Shown here piece by piece: positions 37,844 through 49,535 of a DNA stretch of 64,000 nucleotides. The notes under the pieces were generated by a model, which worked only from the letters and a program-made list of their open reading frames with translations, did no database searches and had not been told where the DNA came from. Source of the stretch: Pseudomonas fluorescens (GTDB taxonomy: Bacteria > Pseudomonadota > Gammaproteobacteria > Pseudomonadales > Pseudomonadaceae); assembly GCF_000730425.1 (NCBI RefSeq), contig NZ_CP008896.1:2294001-2358000 (forward strand). The letters are read 5' to 3'. The translations under genes were made by a program, and so were the position numbers. Every line of letters starts with the position of its first letter. The stretch's first letter is position 1.

Positions 37844-40800
37844 TCACCAGAAAACCCGGCGCCCGCGCTGCTGCATCGCACCGGTTGCGCTGAAAAACAG
37901 ACGCTGGGCCATGGTCGCGCTGATCCTTGAGTAGTAGATCGTGATCACATCGCTGTCGGTCTTGTCGGCCAGGCTTCTGAAGCTCATAAAACGTTGTTGC
38001 GGTTTTTTCAGGTGGCCGGCGCTGTATTCGGTGTTGGCAGCCCCTGGGGTTCGGTAATGAAAATGGGCATAGGCCAATACCGCCCCCTTGATGTCCTTGA
38101 CGATGTATTCCTGCAGGAAATCATTCTCCCGCTTGAGTGCAATGCGCCCCTCTATCGGCACGATCTGCACCTCATTCTGGCTCTTGAGGTAAGCAATCCC
38201 CTCTTCATCAGGCGCCAGGCGCTTGACCATCTCGATCCGGATCAGTCGACCATGCTCCACCAGGTGGCTGGAGGCCTGCACCAACTGCGTGAGCAAGGGC
38301 TGCGACGCTCCAGGGTTTTTCTCCCGCTCCAGGGCTTTACGGATTTTCTCGGCCACCGCGCTGACTTTTGCAGCGTGGCGCAACAACCGGGCCTCGACAC
38401 TGGCGGGCAGGCTGGAAACACCGGCTTCGGCGCGAGCCTGTTCAAGGACAATCGCTTGTCGGTCCAGCAGCTTGCGCCCATCCTCCTTGAGCTTTGCCAA
38501 GGAGCGCGTTGGACGGACTGGCGGTGTACTGGCCTCGGTGATCGCCTCAAACTCATTGCTGCCAGGCGCTTGTCGAAAACTCGCCACCACGCTCTGATCG
38601 ACAGGATTGATGACATCGACAATATCCTCGTCCAACTCCGGCGTACGGGCACGAACCTGGCCTACCAGATACCGGCTCTTACGGTCACGAATCAAGCGTT
38701 TTCCCGAACCCAGCGCCGGTCCAGGTTCACGCACGGGCGTGCGCTCACGCTCGCGCAGCAGACCGACCAGAGATTCTCGCGCCTCGTGTTGCAAGGCATT
38801 GAGCATCCGGCTCAAGCGCTCGATGCTGCCCTCATAAAACAGCTCAGAAGCCATGTCTCCATACTCACGCAGGGACGCTTGAGTCTTGTCGTATTCAAGC
38901 AGAATCGCGTCATACCCTTCGATGTGCTGCTGCACGGTCAACGGGCCTGGGTCCTGCAAACTTTTTTGTGACTGGACCGACCGGATCGCCTCGTCGATCA
39001 GCCACCCGATGCGCAGGAAATCATCATATTCCTCAGGGAGCGGCTGCCTGCGCAAGATCACCCCGCCCAGTACCTTCAGTTGCAAGGACTTCCAGTCCAG
39101 AGGAGTGCCAAGCGTAGAGGGGGCCAATGCGTCGACACGAGACTCGTACCCAGGCACCTTGGTCAGCCGGGCATAATTGTTTCGCTCCAAGATGCTCAAG
39201 TCGATCAGCCTGTCGTTGTGCCGGGCGATGTTCTGCGCGGCCTGGACGAGGGCGTGATGGGCCTCCTGGGCAATGGCCATGTCTTCGTGTGCCAGTTGCT
39301 CATGCAATTGGCTGCGACGCTCACCAGGAAGCATTTTGGTCGCCCGATTGGTGATCAGCACCGCCATTTGCACCCGTAGGTTTTCGACGATGCCCTCCAA
39401 TTGCAGGATCTTCTCCGACTCGAACCGTTCAACGGGTTTGTTGGCATTCTTAGCGATCAACACGTCCAGCTTTTCGAACTGCGCCCGACTTTGTTTCTCC
39501 AGCTCGGCCAGGTAAGTGTCCCGAATGTCCTGCAGGGTTTGATCAAAGAGCCTTTGCGGGTTGCTGTCATGAGCCTCTTGAAAGCGCTCCTCGGCGGCCG
39601 CCACCGCACTTTCGGCCTCCACCAATCGCACTGTCGCCTCTTGGTAGCGCTGCTCGAACATCTGGTTTTGGCGCAGGATATTGGCGCGTCGGCTGGCAGC
39701 CGACAGCTTTGGGTGCCCGCCGAGCAGTTGCAAACCCAGGTCGACCTTCCAGATACCTTGGGCGTCCTTCCTCAGCCAGGGGCCTTGGCGCTGGGGAGCC
39801 CGCAGGTCCACGATTCGCCAGCGACCATCGACCTGCCTGACCCCATACAACTGGCTGTCAATCAACAGATACGCTTCATGGCTGAATACCCCGCCGCCGC
39901 GCTGTACCGCGACTCGGCCACGTACCGGACTGTCGGACGAAATAATCGCGGGGCTGCGGGGCCACTGTTCGCCACGTCCGGGCGACCAGCGAAAGGTCTC
40001 CAGTTGTGCCTGTTGTGCAGGGCCCAGTCGCAACCGCGAGTTGGCCCAGGAAAAGTCCATACCGGTGACATCCGCCAGTGAGCGCCGCCAGGCAAACGTC
40101 GACGGTGTCTGCTGGACATGCCTGGGTGCGGTGGTTTGAATCGAGCCGGTAGGCAGTGGGTTGGTCTCATTCAGCCGCAGGCGCTGATCGAGGCTCACCA
40201 CGGGGCTCAACAGCAGGCCGGCCAGACTGGCGATCAACTCGCCCAGAGCATTGGCGGAGTCTTCCTGGCTGGCGCCAGCCGGCAAAGCCAGCACCGCGCG
40301 AAAACTGCCATAGACCTGGGCCAACCACCCCGCCACCGCCACCGGGCCCCTGAGCATGGGCAGGAGGGCGTTGAAGATCTGCCAGAGGTTGTTCTTGAAC
40401 AGTGTCCAGCGCAACGTTTCGACAGAGGTTGAACGCTTTTCGGCGGCCAGACACAGGCTCCTGGCGTTTTCAGCAAACACCACCTCTAGAAACGCCCCCT
40501 GCACAGGCTCGTCGCTGAGCAATGCCGGGCTGGCGTCGGGCTGTTCATTGTATTCATCGCCCTGTAGAAAGCGCTGGACATGGGGACTGAGAAACCCGCC
40601 ATTGCCGAACAGCACCCGGCCGTGTTCATCCATGTGTTCCAACACCAGGGCTTGTAACTCGCTGCCCGTGCGAGTGACCTCGTCGAGCAACGCCTGGCGG
40701 CTGGAAAACTGCTGCAAAGCGGCCTCGACCTGGTCGGGCCGATACAGGATATGGGGCAGCGCGCCGTTATCCCGCGGACCGATGACAAACAGGTTGTGGG

Positions 40801-42526
40801 CTCTATACACAGCCCCGCCAGCATGGGTCAGAAACGCCAGGGGCCTGGCGATAACGACCTGGTTGCCGACGGTGCGTCGCAACGGATCGCTGTGCAGCAA
40901 GGCTTGCACCACCTCAGCGCCCGAGGGGGTAAACCCGTTGTATCGGCGCAGGCTGTTTTCAAGGGCGCGCAACGGTAGCTGGAGCGCCATCTGCTCGACA
41001 AACAATTGCCGTCGGCGCGCCGACTCTAGGGGGTCCGATACCAGCATCCGCTTGAGCAGCGCCGGGTAATGCCTGCCCACATCGACTGTTTCGATGAGTT
41101 TTTTCAGGTACGCCGGCTTGATCCATCTCGCGGGTTCACGACCCGGCGCGGCCTGGTTACTGATCTGCACATTGGCATAAGGGCTGGCAAAGGGATTTTC
41201 CAGTGCCCATGAGGTCAGGGTCCCACTGGTACGCTCCGTCCAGCCCACCGTTGCACCTTGGGTACGCTCAAATGTCAGCAGGTAATCATCCGGGTTGATC
41301 GCCGCCTCTCGCGGGTAGTCCAGGCGCATCTGACGCTGCAGCGCTTTGCGGGCATACACGTCAATCGGGTCCAGGCCATCGAGGAACGATGCTCCCCCCG
41401 TACGGTTGTGCAGATGCGCCAGGCGCTCAAGCCATTGGCCGTAGGTTTGCCGCTCAGCGTCGCTGGCGGCCTGCAGCCACACCGGCAATTGTTCTTCGTG
41501 GGGTTGTTGGACATAGTCGGCGTCGAACCAGACGTCAGGCGCAGTGAGCGTGTGGAACAGGCGCTTGTAGCTGTCGACACTGGCAAGCGCCGACCAGTCG
41601 ACCCGCTTCAGCACCCTGAGCTGCCTCTCCAGCAGGGCCTGGGCCTGGGCATCGAAGGCATCGCCCTGGGGCTCCCTGAGCACCCACCTGACGAGCAGGC
41701 CAGGGGTGTAGCTGCTCATGTAGCGCGCCAGCAGGTTGCCCAACTCATCCAGCGTGGTGAGCTTGAGCACGCTCATCGCTGGAACATAGACCAGGTTGAC
41801 CTGCTTCTGCGCCACCTGGCGCTGCAGCACCAACAGCGGCAGCCATTCGCCCGGCTGTCCCTCGTGGCCAGCATAAACCTGATAAATCCGCAGCACATGG
41901 GCCCCGCCCAACACCTGGCGGTCCGCCTGGTATCCCCAGAGTTCCTGCGGCCCATCGCCCAGGCCCAGCAGCTTTTTGCCCTCCTCCGCGGTCAGCGGCG
42001 GGTTCTGCCGAGCACTGAGCAGACAGGCGCGCAACTGCCTGCCGACGGCACCCCAGTGACACAACGCCGTGTTGTCAGGGACATGCGCGTTCCAATAAGC
42101 CAACAGCCTCTGGATAAAGCCATCGAGCAGTTCGACCGACAGGGTGTTGAGCATGAACTCAATATCATTGACCGAAACATCTCCGGTGAACGGCACCAGG
42201 CCCTGGGTGATCGAACTGACCAACAGGCAGTGATGATCTTTCACGTAATTGAGCACGTCGCGGCTCATGCAGCGATGGATCAGGGCGTCACTCAAGGTCG
42301 TGAGTTGGGCATAACTGACGCCATTGGCCTGGGACACCTGCCTTACGCCGATCCAGGTACTGCCGGCTTGCAAGCCGCAGGTGCTGAACCACTCGCTGAT
42401 CCAGCCCTGGATCATAGAATCGGCCACCTGCGCCAACGTCGGGCGCTCGGCGAACAAGCGCCTGAGATAGTCGCGGGAAGCCTGTAACTGTGAAGTGCCC
42501 TGAGTTGCACCGATTGAATTGCTCAT
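37844..42526 (-). CDS. Large putative toxin, dermonecrotic-toxin-like (DUF6543 type)
   Basis: A 1560-residue protein with no signal peptide. Its N-terminal two-thirds resembles the dermonecrotic-toxin / DUF6543 proteins widespread in plant-associated Pseudomonas, as judged from memory of patterns such as VRWVLREPQGDAFDAQAQALL, HILYRPDQVEAALQQFSSR and a hydrophobic stretch near residues 705-790 (VAVAGWLAQVYGSF). A coiled coil spans about 945-1090. The C-terminal third is charged and ends in a globular part (about 1450-1550: YIVKDIKGAVLAYAHFHYR, AGHLKKPQQRF). No catalytic motif is certain. It ends 9 bases from gcsR (convergent) and is divergent from gcvH. Two-partner or type III/VI delivery cannot be told apart. 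Confidence 0.65.
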   Translation of the reverse strand: MSNSIGATQGTSQLQASRDYLRRLFAERPTLAQVADSMIQGWISEWFSTCGLQAGSTWIGVRQVSQANGVSYAQLTTLSDALIHRCMSRDVLNYVKDHHCLLVSSITQGLVPFTGDVSVNDIEFMLNTLSVELLDGFIQRLLAYWNAHVPDNTALCHWGAVGRQLRACLLSARQNPPLTAEEGKKLLGLGDGPQELWGYQADRQVLGGAHVLRIYQVYAGHEGQPGEWLPLLVLQRQVAQKQVNLVYVPAMSVLKLTTLDELGNLLARYMSSYTPGLLVRWVLREPQGDAFDAQAQALLERQLRVLKRVDWSALASVDSYKRLFHTLTAPDVWFDADYVQQPHEEQLPVWLQAASDAERQTYGQWLERLAHLHNRTGGASFLDGLDPIDVYARKALQRQMRLDYPREAAINPDDYLLTFERTQGATVGWTERTSGTLTSWALENPFASPYANVQISNQAAPGREPARWIKPAYLKKLIETVDVGRHYPALLKRMLVSDPLESARRRQLFVEQMALQLPLRALENSLRRYNGFTPSGAEVVQALLHSDPLRRTVGNQVVIARPLAFLTHAGGAVYRAHNLFVIGPRDNGALPHILYRPDQVEAALQQFSSRQALLDEVTRTGSELQALVLEHMDEHGRVLFGNGGFLSPHVQRFLQGDEYNEQPDASPALLSDEPVQGAFLEVVFAENARSLCLAAEKRSTSVETLRWTLFKNNLWQIFNALLPMLRGPVAVAGWLAQVYGSFRAVLALPAGASQEDSANALGELIASLAGLLLSPVVSLDQRLRLNETNPLPTGSIQTTAPRHVQQTPSTFAWRRSLADVTGMDFSWANSRLRLGPAQQAQLETFRWSPGRGEQWPRSPAIISSDSPVRGRVAVQRGGGVFSHEAYLLIDSQLYGVRQVDGRWRIVDLRAPQRQGPWLRKDAQGIWKVDLGLQLLGGHPKLSAASRRANILRQNQMFEQRYQEATVRLVEAESAVAAAEERFQEAHDSNPQRLFDQTLQDIRDTYLAELEKQSRAQFEKLDVLIAKNANKPVERFESEKILQLEGIVENLRVQMAVLITNRATKMLPGERRSQLHEQLAHEDMAIAQEAHHALVQAAQNIARHNDRLIDLSILERNNYARLTKVPGYESRVDALAPSTLGTPLDWKSLQLKVLGGVILRRQPLPEEYDDFLRIGWLIDEAIRSVQSQKSLQDPGPLTVQQHIEGYDAILLEYDKTQASLREYGDMASELFYEGSIERLSRMLNALQHEARESLVGLLRERERTPVREPGPALGSGKRLIRDRKSRYLVGQVRARTPELDEDIVDVINPVDQSVVASFRQAPGSNEFEAITEASTPPVRPTRSLAKLKEDGRKLLDRQAIVLEQARAEAGVSSLPASVEARLLRHAAKVSAVAEKIRKALEREKNPGASQPLLTQLVQASSHLVEHGRLIRIEMVKRLAPDEEGIAYLKSQNEVQIVPIEGRIALKRENDFLQEYIVKDIKGAVLAYAHFHYRTPGAANTEYSAGHLKKPQQRFMSFRSLADKTDSDVITIYYSRISATMAQRLFFSATGAMQQRGRRVFW

Positions 42527-42625
42527 GTTGCGTGTCCTGATCTTCGATCAGGGCAAAATAGGCCGCCCGCTCCCCCAGGGTGCGCTACATAAATTTCCTG
42601 GCCTCCACACACCGGGAGCGCCGAC

Positions 42626-42643
42626 TGTAGCGAAAACGCTACA
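42626..42643. promoter_or_regulatory. GcsR-like site A
   Basis: TGTAGCG-AAAA-CGCTACA, an 18-bp perfect dyad. The reported GcsR site in P. aeruginosa is TGTAACG-N4-CGTTCCG; half-site spacing is identical. It lies about 175 bases before the sigma-54 promoter, a fitting enhancer distance. Confidence 0.75.
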
Positions 42644-42644
42644 C

Positions 42645-42662
42645 CGGAACGTTTTCAATACA
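42645..42662. promoter_or_regulatory. GcsR-like site B
   Basis: CGGAACG-TTTT-CAATACA; on the other strand TGTATTG-AAAA-CGTTCCG, whose right half is identical to the published GcsR consensus. Its centre lies 19 bases from that of site A. Confidence 0.7.
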
Positions 42663-42725
42663 TCACTGATTGGCCTTCGCCATGCAAGGCTTTGATCCAG
42701 ATAGGCTTTTTTTCCACCACCGATC

Positions 42726-42743
42726 CGTAGCGTTTTCGCTACA
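42726..42743. promoter_or_regulatory. GcsR-like site C
   Basis: CGTAGCG-TTTT-CGCTACA, nearly the same dyad as site A and exactly 100 bases from it. A weaker, one-base-short variant follows at about 42763-42777. Confidence 0.75.
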
Positions 42744-42806
42744 GCGCGGATCATCACGCCCTCAGCGAAAACATACAATCTATTGATTTATAACAATAAA
42801 ATTATA

Positions 42807-42823
42807 TTGGCCGTGTTTTTGCT
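42807..42823 (+). promoter_or_regulatory. Sigma-54 (-24/-12) promoter of gcvH
   Basis: TTGG-CCGTGTTTTT-GC: the invariant GG at 42809 and GC at 42821 are 10 bases apart as needed for RpoN. Predicted start of transcription is near 42834, leaving a leader of about 47 bases before gcvH. Confidence 0.85.
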
Positions 42824-42880
42824 AAGGACTTTCCCATTCCAATCCCGTCCACCAGACGATTCTGGCCCTGAGGAGTTTCC

Positions 42881-43264
42881 ATGAGCGAATTGCGTTTTAC
42901 TGAAGATCACGAATGGCTGCGTGCCGAAGCCGACGGCAGCGTCACCGTGGGTATTACCGCGTTCGCGCAAAACGCACTGGGTGATGTGGTGTTCGTGCAA
43001 CTGCCTGAGTTGCAGGCCTATGACCAGGGTGCAGAAGCTTCCACCGTAGAATCGGTCAAGGCCGCCAGCGGTGTATACATGCCCCTGACCGGCGAAGTCC
43101 TGGAAGTGAACGACAAGCTCAGCGACAGTCCGGAACTGGTCAACGAAGACCCGATGGGTGAAGGCTGGTTCTTCCGCTTTAAACCGGCCGATACCGATGC
43201 GGTAGCTAAGCTGTTGGATCAGGATGCGTACGACCGCCTGATCAAAGCCAATGCGCAAGCTTGA
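42881..43264 (+). CDS. gcvH: Glycine cleavage system H protein GcvH
   Basis: A 127-residue lipoyl carrier protein. The lipoylated Lys60 lies in [13 protein letters not shown]. It shuttles the aminomethyl group from GcvP to GcvT and the lipoamide dehydrogenase. GAGGAG is 5 bases before ATG. First gene of the GcsR-dependent operon. Confidence 0.97.
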   Translation: MSELRFTEDHEWLRAEADGSVTVGITAFAQNALGDVVFVQLPELQAYDQGAEASTVESVKAASGVYMPLTGEVLEVNDKLSDSPELVNEDPMGEGWFFRFKPADTDAVAKLLDQDAYDRLIKANAQA

Positions 43265-43274
43265 GGAGCGCACC

Positions 43275-46133
43275 ATGACCGTTCAATTGACCACAGCCAA
43301 CGAATTTATCGCCCGCCATATCGGCCCACGCCAGGACGACGAGCAGCAGATGCTCGCGACCCTGGGTTTTGATTCCCTCGAAGCCCTGAGCGCCAGCGTG
43401 ATCCCGGAAAGCATCAAGGGCACCGCCGTGCTGGGCCTGAGCGACGGCCTGAGCGAGGCCGATGCCCTGGCGTCGATCAAGGCCATCGCCGCCAAGAACC
43501 AACTGTTCAAGACCTACATTGGCCAGGGCTACTACAACTGCCACACGCCGTCGCCGATCCTGCGCAACCTCCTGGAAAACCCGGCCTGGTACACCGCCTA
43601 CACGCCGTACCAGCCAGAGATTTCCCAGGGCCGCCTGGAAGCGCTGCTGAACTTCCAGACCCTGATCAGCGACCTCACCGGCCTGCCAATCGCCAACGCC
43701 TCCCTGCTCGACGAAGCCACCGCCGCCGCCGAAGCCATGACCTTCTGCAAGCGTCTGAGCAAGAACAAGGGTAGCAACGCGTTCTTCGCCTCCGTGCATA
43801 GCCACCCGCAAACCCTCGACGTGTTGCGCACCCGTGCCGAGCCGCTGGGCATTGAGGTGGTGGTGGGCGACGAGCGTGAACTGACCGACGCCAGCCCGTT
43901 CTTCGGCGCACTGCTGCAATACCCAGCCAGCAACGGTGATGTATTCGACTACCGTGAACTGACCGAACGCTTCCACGCTGCCAACGCCCTGGTGGCGGTG
44001 GCCGCCGACCTGCTGGCCCTGACCCTTTTGACCCCACCGGGTGAATTCGGCGCCGACGTGGCCATCGGCAGCGCGCAACGCTTTGGCGTACCGCTGGGCT
44101 TTGGTGGCCCGCATGCCGCTTACTTCTCCACCAAGGATGCATTCAAGCGCGATATGCCGGGCCGTCTGGTCGGCGTGTCGGTAGACCGTTTCGGCAAGCC
44201 GGCCCTGCGCCTGGCCATGCAGACCCGCGAGCAACACATCCGCCGCGAGAAGGCCACCAGCAACATCTGTACTGCCCAAGTACTGCTGGCCAACATCGCC
44301 AGCATGTACGCCGTGTACCACGGCCCCAAAGGCCTGGTGCAGATTGCCACGCGCATCCATCACCTGACCGCGATCCTCGCCAAAGGCTTGGACGCGCTGG
44401 GGATCAAGGTCGAGCAAACCACCTTCTTCGACACCCTGACCCTGGCTACCGGCGCCAGCACCGCGGCCCTGCATGACAAGGCGCGCGCCCAGCGCATCAA
44501 CCTGCGCGTCGTGGACACGGCACGCCTGGGCCTGTCAGTGGACGAAACCACGGCACAAGCCGATATCGAAACCCTGTGGAGCGTGTTCGCAGACGGTAAG
44601 ACCCTGCCGGACTTCGCCGCCCTCGCCGCCCTCGCCGCCAGCACCGACAGCACCTTGCCCGCCGCGCTGTTGCGCCAGTCGCCGATCCTCAGCCATCCGG
44701 TGTTCAACCGTTATCACTCGGAAACCGAGCTGATGCGCTACCTGCGCAAGCTGGCCGACAAGGACCTGGCACTGGATCGCACCATGATCCCGCTGGGCTC
44801 GTGCACCATGAAACTCAATGCCGCCAGTGAAATGATCCCGGTGACCTGGGCCGAGTTCGGTGCCCTGCACCCGTTCGCCCCGGCCGCACAAAGCGCCGGC
44901 TACCTGCAACTGACCAGCGAACTGGAAGCCATGCTCTGCGCGGCCACCGGCTACGACGCGATCTCCCTGCAGCCGAACGCTGGCTCCCAGGGCGAATACG
45001 CAGGCCTCCTGGCGATCCGTGCCTACCACCAGAGCCGTGGCGACGAGCGCCGCGATATCTGCCTGATTCCTTCGTCGGCCCACGGCACCAACCCCGCGAC
45101 CGCCAACATGGCCGGCATGCGCGTGGTGGTAACCGCGTGCGACGCCCGCGGCAACGTGGACATTGAAGACCTGCGTGCCAAGGCCGTCGAGCACCGCGAG
45201 CACCTCGCCGCGCTGATGATCACCTACCCCTCGACCCACGGCGTGTTCGAAGAAGGCATCCGCGAAATCTGCGGGATCATCCATGACAACGGCGGCCAGG
45301 TGTACATCGACGGCGCCAACATGAACGCCATGGTCGGCCTGTGTGCCCCAGGCAAGTTCGGCGGCGACGTATCGCACCTGAACCTGCACAAGACCTTCTG
45401 TATCCCCCACGGCGGTGGCGGCCCGGGCGTTGGCCCGATTGGCGTCAAGTCACACCTCGCGCCATTCCTGCCCGGCCATGCGGCCATGGAGCGCAAGGAG
45501 GGTGCAGTGTGCGCAGCGCCGTTTGGCAGCGCGAGCATTTTGCCGATCACCTGGATGTACATCAGCATGATGGGCGGCGCGGGTCTCAAGCGTGCCTCGC
45601 AGTTGGCGATCCTCAATGCCAACTACATTTCCCGTCGCCTGGAAGAGCACTATCCCGTGCTGTACACCGGCAGCAACGGTCTGGTGGCCCACGAATGCAT
45701 CCTCGACCTGCGCCCGCTCAAGGACAGCAGCGGCATCAGCGTCGATGACGTGGCCAAGCGCCTGATCGACTTTGGTTTCCATGCGCCAACCATGTCGTTC
45801 CCGGTGGCTGGCACCTTGATGATCGAGCCTACCGAAAGTGAATCCAAGGAAGAGCTGGACCGCTTCTGCAACGCGATGATCGCCATCCGCGAAGAAATCC
45901 GCGCGGTGGAAAACGGCACGTTGGACAAGGATGACAACCCGCTGAAGAACGCACCGCACACCGCTGCTGAGCTGGTGAATGAGTGGACGCATCCGTACAC
46001 CCGTGAACAAGCGGTGTACCCGGTGCCGTCGTTGATCGAAGGCAAGTACTGGCCGCCGGTTGGCCGGGTCGATAACGTGTTTGGCGATCGCAACCTGGTG
46101 TGCGCATGCCCGTCGATCGAGAGCTACGCCTGA
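43275..46133 (+). CDS. gcvP: Glycine dehydrogenase (decarboxylating) GcvP
   Basis: A 952-residue pyridoxal-phosphate enzyme that decarboxylates glycine and passes the aminomethyl group to GcvH. It begins at ATG 43275, 10 bases after gcvH. The two homologous halves are fused as in other proteobacteria; the PLP lysine is Lys706 in [19 protein letters not shown] short Ala-Ala-Leu repeat (about residues 449-457) is coded by a tandem CGCCGCCCT repeat, with no frame effect. Confidence 0.97.
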   Translation: MTVQLTTANEFIARHIGPRQDDEQQMLATLGFDSLEALSASVIPESIKGTAVLGLSDGLSEADALASIKAIAAKNQLFKTYIGQGYYNCHTPSPILRNLLENPAWYTAYTPYQPEISQGRLEALLNFQTLISDLTGLPIANASLLDEATAAAEAMTFCKRLSKNKGSNAFFASVHSHPQTLDVLRTRAEPLGIEVVVGDERELTDASPFFGALLQYPASNGDVFDYRELTERFHAANALVAVAADLLALTLLTPPGEFGADVAIGSAQRFGVPLGFGGPHAAYFSTKDAFKRDMPGRLVGVSVDRFGKPALRLAMQTREQHIRREKATSNICTAQVLLANIASMYAVYHGPKGLVQIATRIHHLTAILAKGLDALGIKVEQTTFFDTLTLATGASTAALHDKARAQRINLRVVDTARLGLSVDETTAQADIETLWSVFADGKTLPDFAALAALAASTDSTLPAALLRQSPILSHPVFNRYHSETELMRYLRKLADKDLALDRTMIPLGSCTMKLNAASEMIPVTWAEFGALHPFAPAAQSAGYLQLTSELEAMLCAATGYDAISLQPNAGSQGEYAGLLAIRAYHQSRGDERRDICLIPSSAHGTNPATANMAGMRVVVTACDARGNVDIEDLRAKAVEHREHLAALMITYPSTHGVFEEGIREICGIIHDNGGQVYIDGANMNAMVGLCAPGKFGGDVSHLNLHKTFCIPHGGGGPGVGPIGVKSHLAPFLPGHAAMERKEGAVCAAPFGSASILPITWMYISMMGGAGLKRASQLAILNANYISRRLEEHYPVLYTGSNGLVAHECILDLRPLKDSSGISVDDVAKRLIDFGFHAPTMSFPVAGTLMIEPTESESKEELDRFCNAMIAIREEIRAVENGTLDKDDNPLKNAPHTAAELVNEWTHPYTREQAVYPVPSLIEGKYWPPVGRVDNVFGDRNLVCACPSIESYA

Positions 46134-46159
46134 TCTGACTGAGTGAATACGGTCAAAAA

Positions 46160-46250
46160 TGTGGGAGCGGGCTTGCTCGCGAATGCGGTGGTTCAGTCAC
46201 CAGATGCATCAACTGACACTCCACATTCGCGAGCAAGCCCGCTCCCACAA
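46160..46250. repeat. REP pair (REPIN) inside the gcv operon
   Basis: GTGGGAGCGGGCTTGCTCGC and inverse GCGAGCAAGCCCGCTCCCAC in the 164-base gap between gcvP and sdaA. In the PAO1 operon I remember, glyA2 lies at this point. Confidence 0.93.
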
Positions 46251-46297
46251 TTGGACCGATTGTACCCGCCACATAATAAGAAACCGGAGAACCACTC

Positions 46298-47674
<1,377 letters not shown>

Positions 47675-47713
47675 TGCTTATAAATGCGCCAGCACGTTTT
47701 TCAGGAGCTGAAT

Positions 47714-48838
47714 ATGTCCACCGAAACTCTGTTGAAAACCCCGTTGCATGCCCTGCACCTCGAACTGGGCGCACGCATGGTGCCCTTCGCCGGCTACGAC
47801 ATGCCGGTGCAATACCCGCTGGGCGTGATGAAGGAGCACCTGCACACCCGTGAACAGGCCGGGTTGTTCGATGTGTCGCACATGGGCCAGATCCGCCTGA
47901 CCGGCGCGAATGCCGCCAAGGCCCTGGAAACCCTGGTACCGGTGGACATCATCGATTTGCCTGTGGGCATGCAGCGCTACGCCATGTTCACCAACGACCA
48001 GGGTGGCATCCTTGATGACCTGATGGTTGCCAACCTGGGTAACGACGAACTGTTCCTGGTGGTCAACGCCGCCTGCAAGGATCAGGACCTGGCTCACCTG
48101 CGCCAGCACATCGGCGATCAATGCCGGATCGAGCCGCTGTTTGAAGACCGTGCCCTGCTGGCCTTGCAAGGCCCGGCGGCGGTCAAAGTACTGGCGCGCC
48201 TGGCCCCGGAAGTGAACAAGATGACCTTTATGCAGTTCACGCCACTGCGCCTGCTGGGGGTGGAGTGCTATGTCAGCCGCTCTGGCTATACCGGCGAAGA
48301 CGGTTTTGAAATCTCGGTGCCTGCGGCCAATGCCGAAAGCCTGGCCCGCAGCCTGCTGGCCGAAACTGAAGTTGAAGCCATTGGCCTGGGCGCCCGCGAC
48401 TCCCTGCGCCTGGAGGCCGGTCTGTGCCTCTATGGCCACGATATGAACACCGACACCACGCCGATTGAAGCCAGCCTGCTGTGGGCCATTTCCAAGGCAC
48501 GCCGCTCCGACGGCGCGCGTGCCGGGGGCTTCCCGGGTGCAGACCGGATCTTCACCCAGCAGCAAACCGGTATCAGCCGCAAGCGCGTCGGCCTGTTGCC
48601 CCAGGAACGCACCCCGGTACGTGAAGGCGCAGAGATTGTCGATGAGCACGGCACCGTGATCGGCACCGTCTGCAGCGGCGGCTTTGGCCCAAGCCTCGGC
48701 GGCCCGCTCGCCATGGGCTACCTCGACACGGCCTTTACCGCACTGGATAGCGAAGTCTCTGCGCTGGTGCGTGGGAAAAAGGTGCCACTTCGTGTAAGTA
48801 AAATGCCATTCATACCACAACGTTACTACCGTGGCTGA
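47714..48838 (+). CDS. gcvT: Aminomethyltransferase GcvT
   Basis: A 374-residue T protein that transfers the methylene group from GcvH to tetrahydrofolate and releases ammonia. [32 protein letters not shown] and [12 protein letters not shown] are the folate- and lipoyl-binding blocks. It starts at ATG 47714, behind AGGAGCTG, 39 bases after sdaA, and is the last gene of the operon. Confidence 0.97.
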   Translation: MSTETLLKTPLHALHLELGARMVPFAGYDMPVQYPLGVMKEHLHTREQAGLFDVSHMGQIRLTGANAAKALETLVPVDIIDLPVGMQRYAMFTNDQGGILDDLMVANLGNDELFLVVNAACKDQDLAHLRQHIGDQCRIEPLFEDRALLALQGPAAVKVLARLAPEVNKMTFMQFTPLRLLGVECYVSRSGYTGEDGFEISVPAANAESLARSLLAETEVEAIGLGARDSLRLEAGLCLYGHDMNTDTTPIEASLLWAISKARRSDGARAGGFPGADRIFTQQQTGISRKRVGLLPQERTPVREGAEIVDEHGTVIGTVCSGGFGPSLGGPLAMGYLDTAFTALDSEVSALVRGKKVPLRVSKMPFIPQRYYRG

Positions 48839-48859
48839 TTGACTGTTTCTATAAGTAAC

Positions 48860-48898
48860 GCGACTGTGTTCACTTGCACTAATCTGTAACACAGTCGC
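48860..48898 (+). terminator. Inverted repeat after gcvT
   Basis: GCGACTGTGTT and AACACAGTCGC: 11-bp perfect stems with a 17-base loop, 21 bases after gcvT. No T run follows (CATAAAACAG), so a stop is uncertain; it could be an operator or RNA stabiliser. Confidence 0.45.
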
Positions 48899-49226
48899 CA
48901 TAAAACAGTGCGCCGACGATAGTCAATATTATGTCGATTAACCTATAACAAGTGACCCACGCTATCGAATAACACGCTGCGACAACAGTCACTGAAGTAT
49001 GACTAGGACAAGTAAATACGCGGCTTGCAGAGGGCTTGTTTTTCCTGTGTTAGTTGGCGTAGAGTTTGCCCACTGTGTTTGCATGGGTCGCTTGGAACCT
49101 GGACCTGGGCAGTAGCCAAAGTTTGCTACAACCCGTTCGACGTCTCTTACTTTCCTGCAACCCAGCCCAGTACTCTTTCATGTGAAAGGGGCTGTCATTA
49201 ATTTTTAGCGTCAAGGAAATAAGAAA
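48899..49226. other. AT-rich gap, probable cold-shock leader
   Basis: No gene is visible here. The 3' half (about 49030-49226) probably forms the long 5' untranslated leader usual for cold-shock genes. A ribosome-binding site AAGGAAAT lies at 49213. I see no clear copy of the E. coli cold box. Confidence 0.5.
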
Positions 49227-49439
49227 ATGGCTGAACGTCAGAGCGGTACCGTCAAGTGGTTTAACGACGAGAAAGGGTTTGGTTTTATCACTCCAGAAAG
49301 CGGTCCGGATCTGTTCGTGCATTTCCGCGCTATCCAGGGCAACGGTTTCAAGAGCCTGAAAGAAGGCCAGAAAGTGACCTTCGTTGCCGTGCAGGGCCAA
49401 AAAGGCATGCAAGCTGACGAAGTACAAGCAGAAGGCTGA
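49227..49439 (+). CDS. Cold-shock protein (CspA family)
   Basis: A 70-residue OB-fold nucleic-acid chaperone. The two RNA-binding motifs KGFGFI (RNP1) and LFVHF (RNP2) are intact. It melts RNA structures in the cold. The gene is flanked by a long leader and a strong terminator, so it is monocistronic. The exact Csp paralogue cannot be fixed from sequence alone. Confidence 0.95.
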   Translation: MAERQSGTVKWFNDEKGFGFITPESGPDLFVHFRAIQGNGFKSLKEGQKVTFVAVQGQKGMQADEVQAEG

Positions 49440-49452
49440 TCCTTACTGCGAC

Positions 49453-49487
49453 AAAAAGCCTCTGGTGGTGACATCAGAGGCTTTTTT
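49453..49487 (+). terminator. Rho-independent terminator of csp gene
   Basis: AGCCTCTG-GTGGTGACAT-CAGAGGCT stem followed by TTTTTT. Confidence 0.93.
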
Positions 49488-49535
49488 GTGTGCGTTTGTC
49501 CGTAAAATGGCTTTTTTCCTCCTGAGAGCCGAGCC

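Noticed and set aside
41258..42487. Open frame of 409 codons on the plus strand inside the toxin gene
   Set aside because: Antisense shadow of high-GC codons; no ribosome-binding site or family.
43242..44474. Open frame of 410 codons on the minus strand
   Set aside because: Antisense to the well-defined gcvP.
44620..44645. Tandem CGCCGCCCT repeat in gcvP
   Set aside because: Keeps the frame and codes for Ala-Ala-Leu in a variable linker; not a regulatory repeat.
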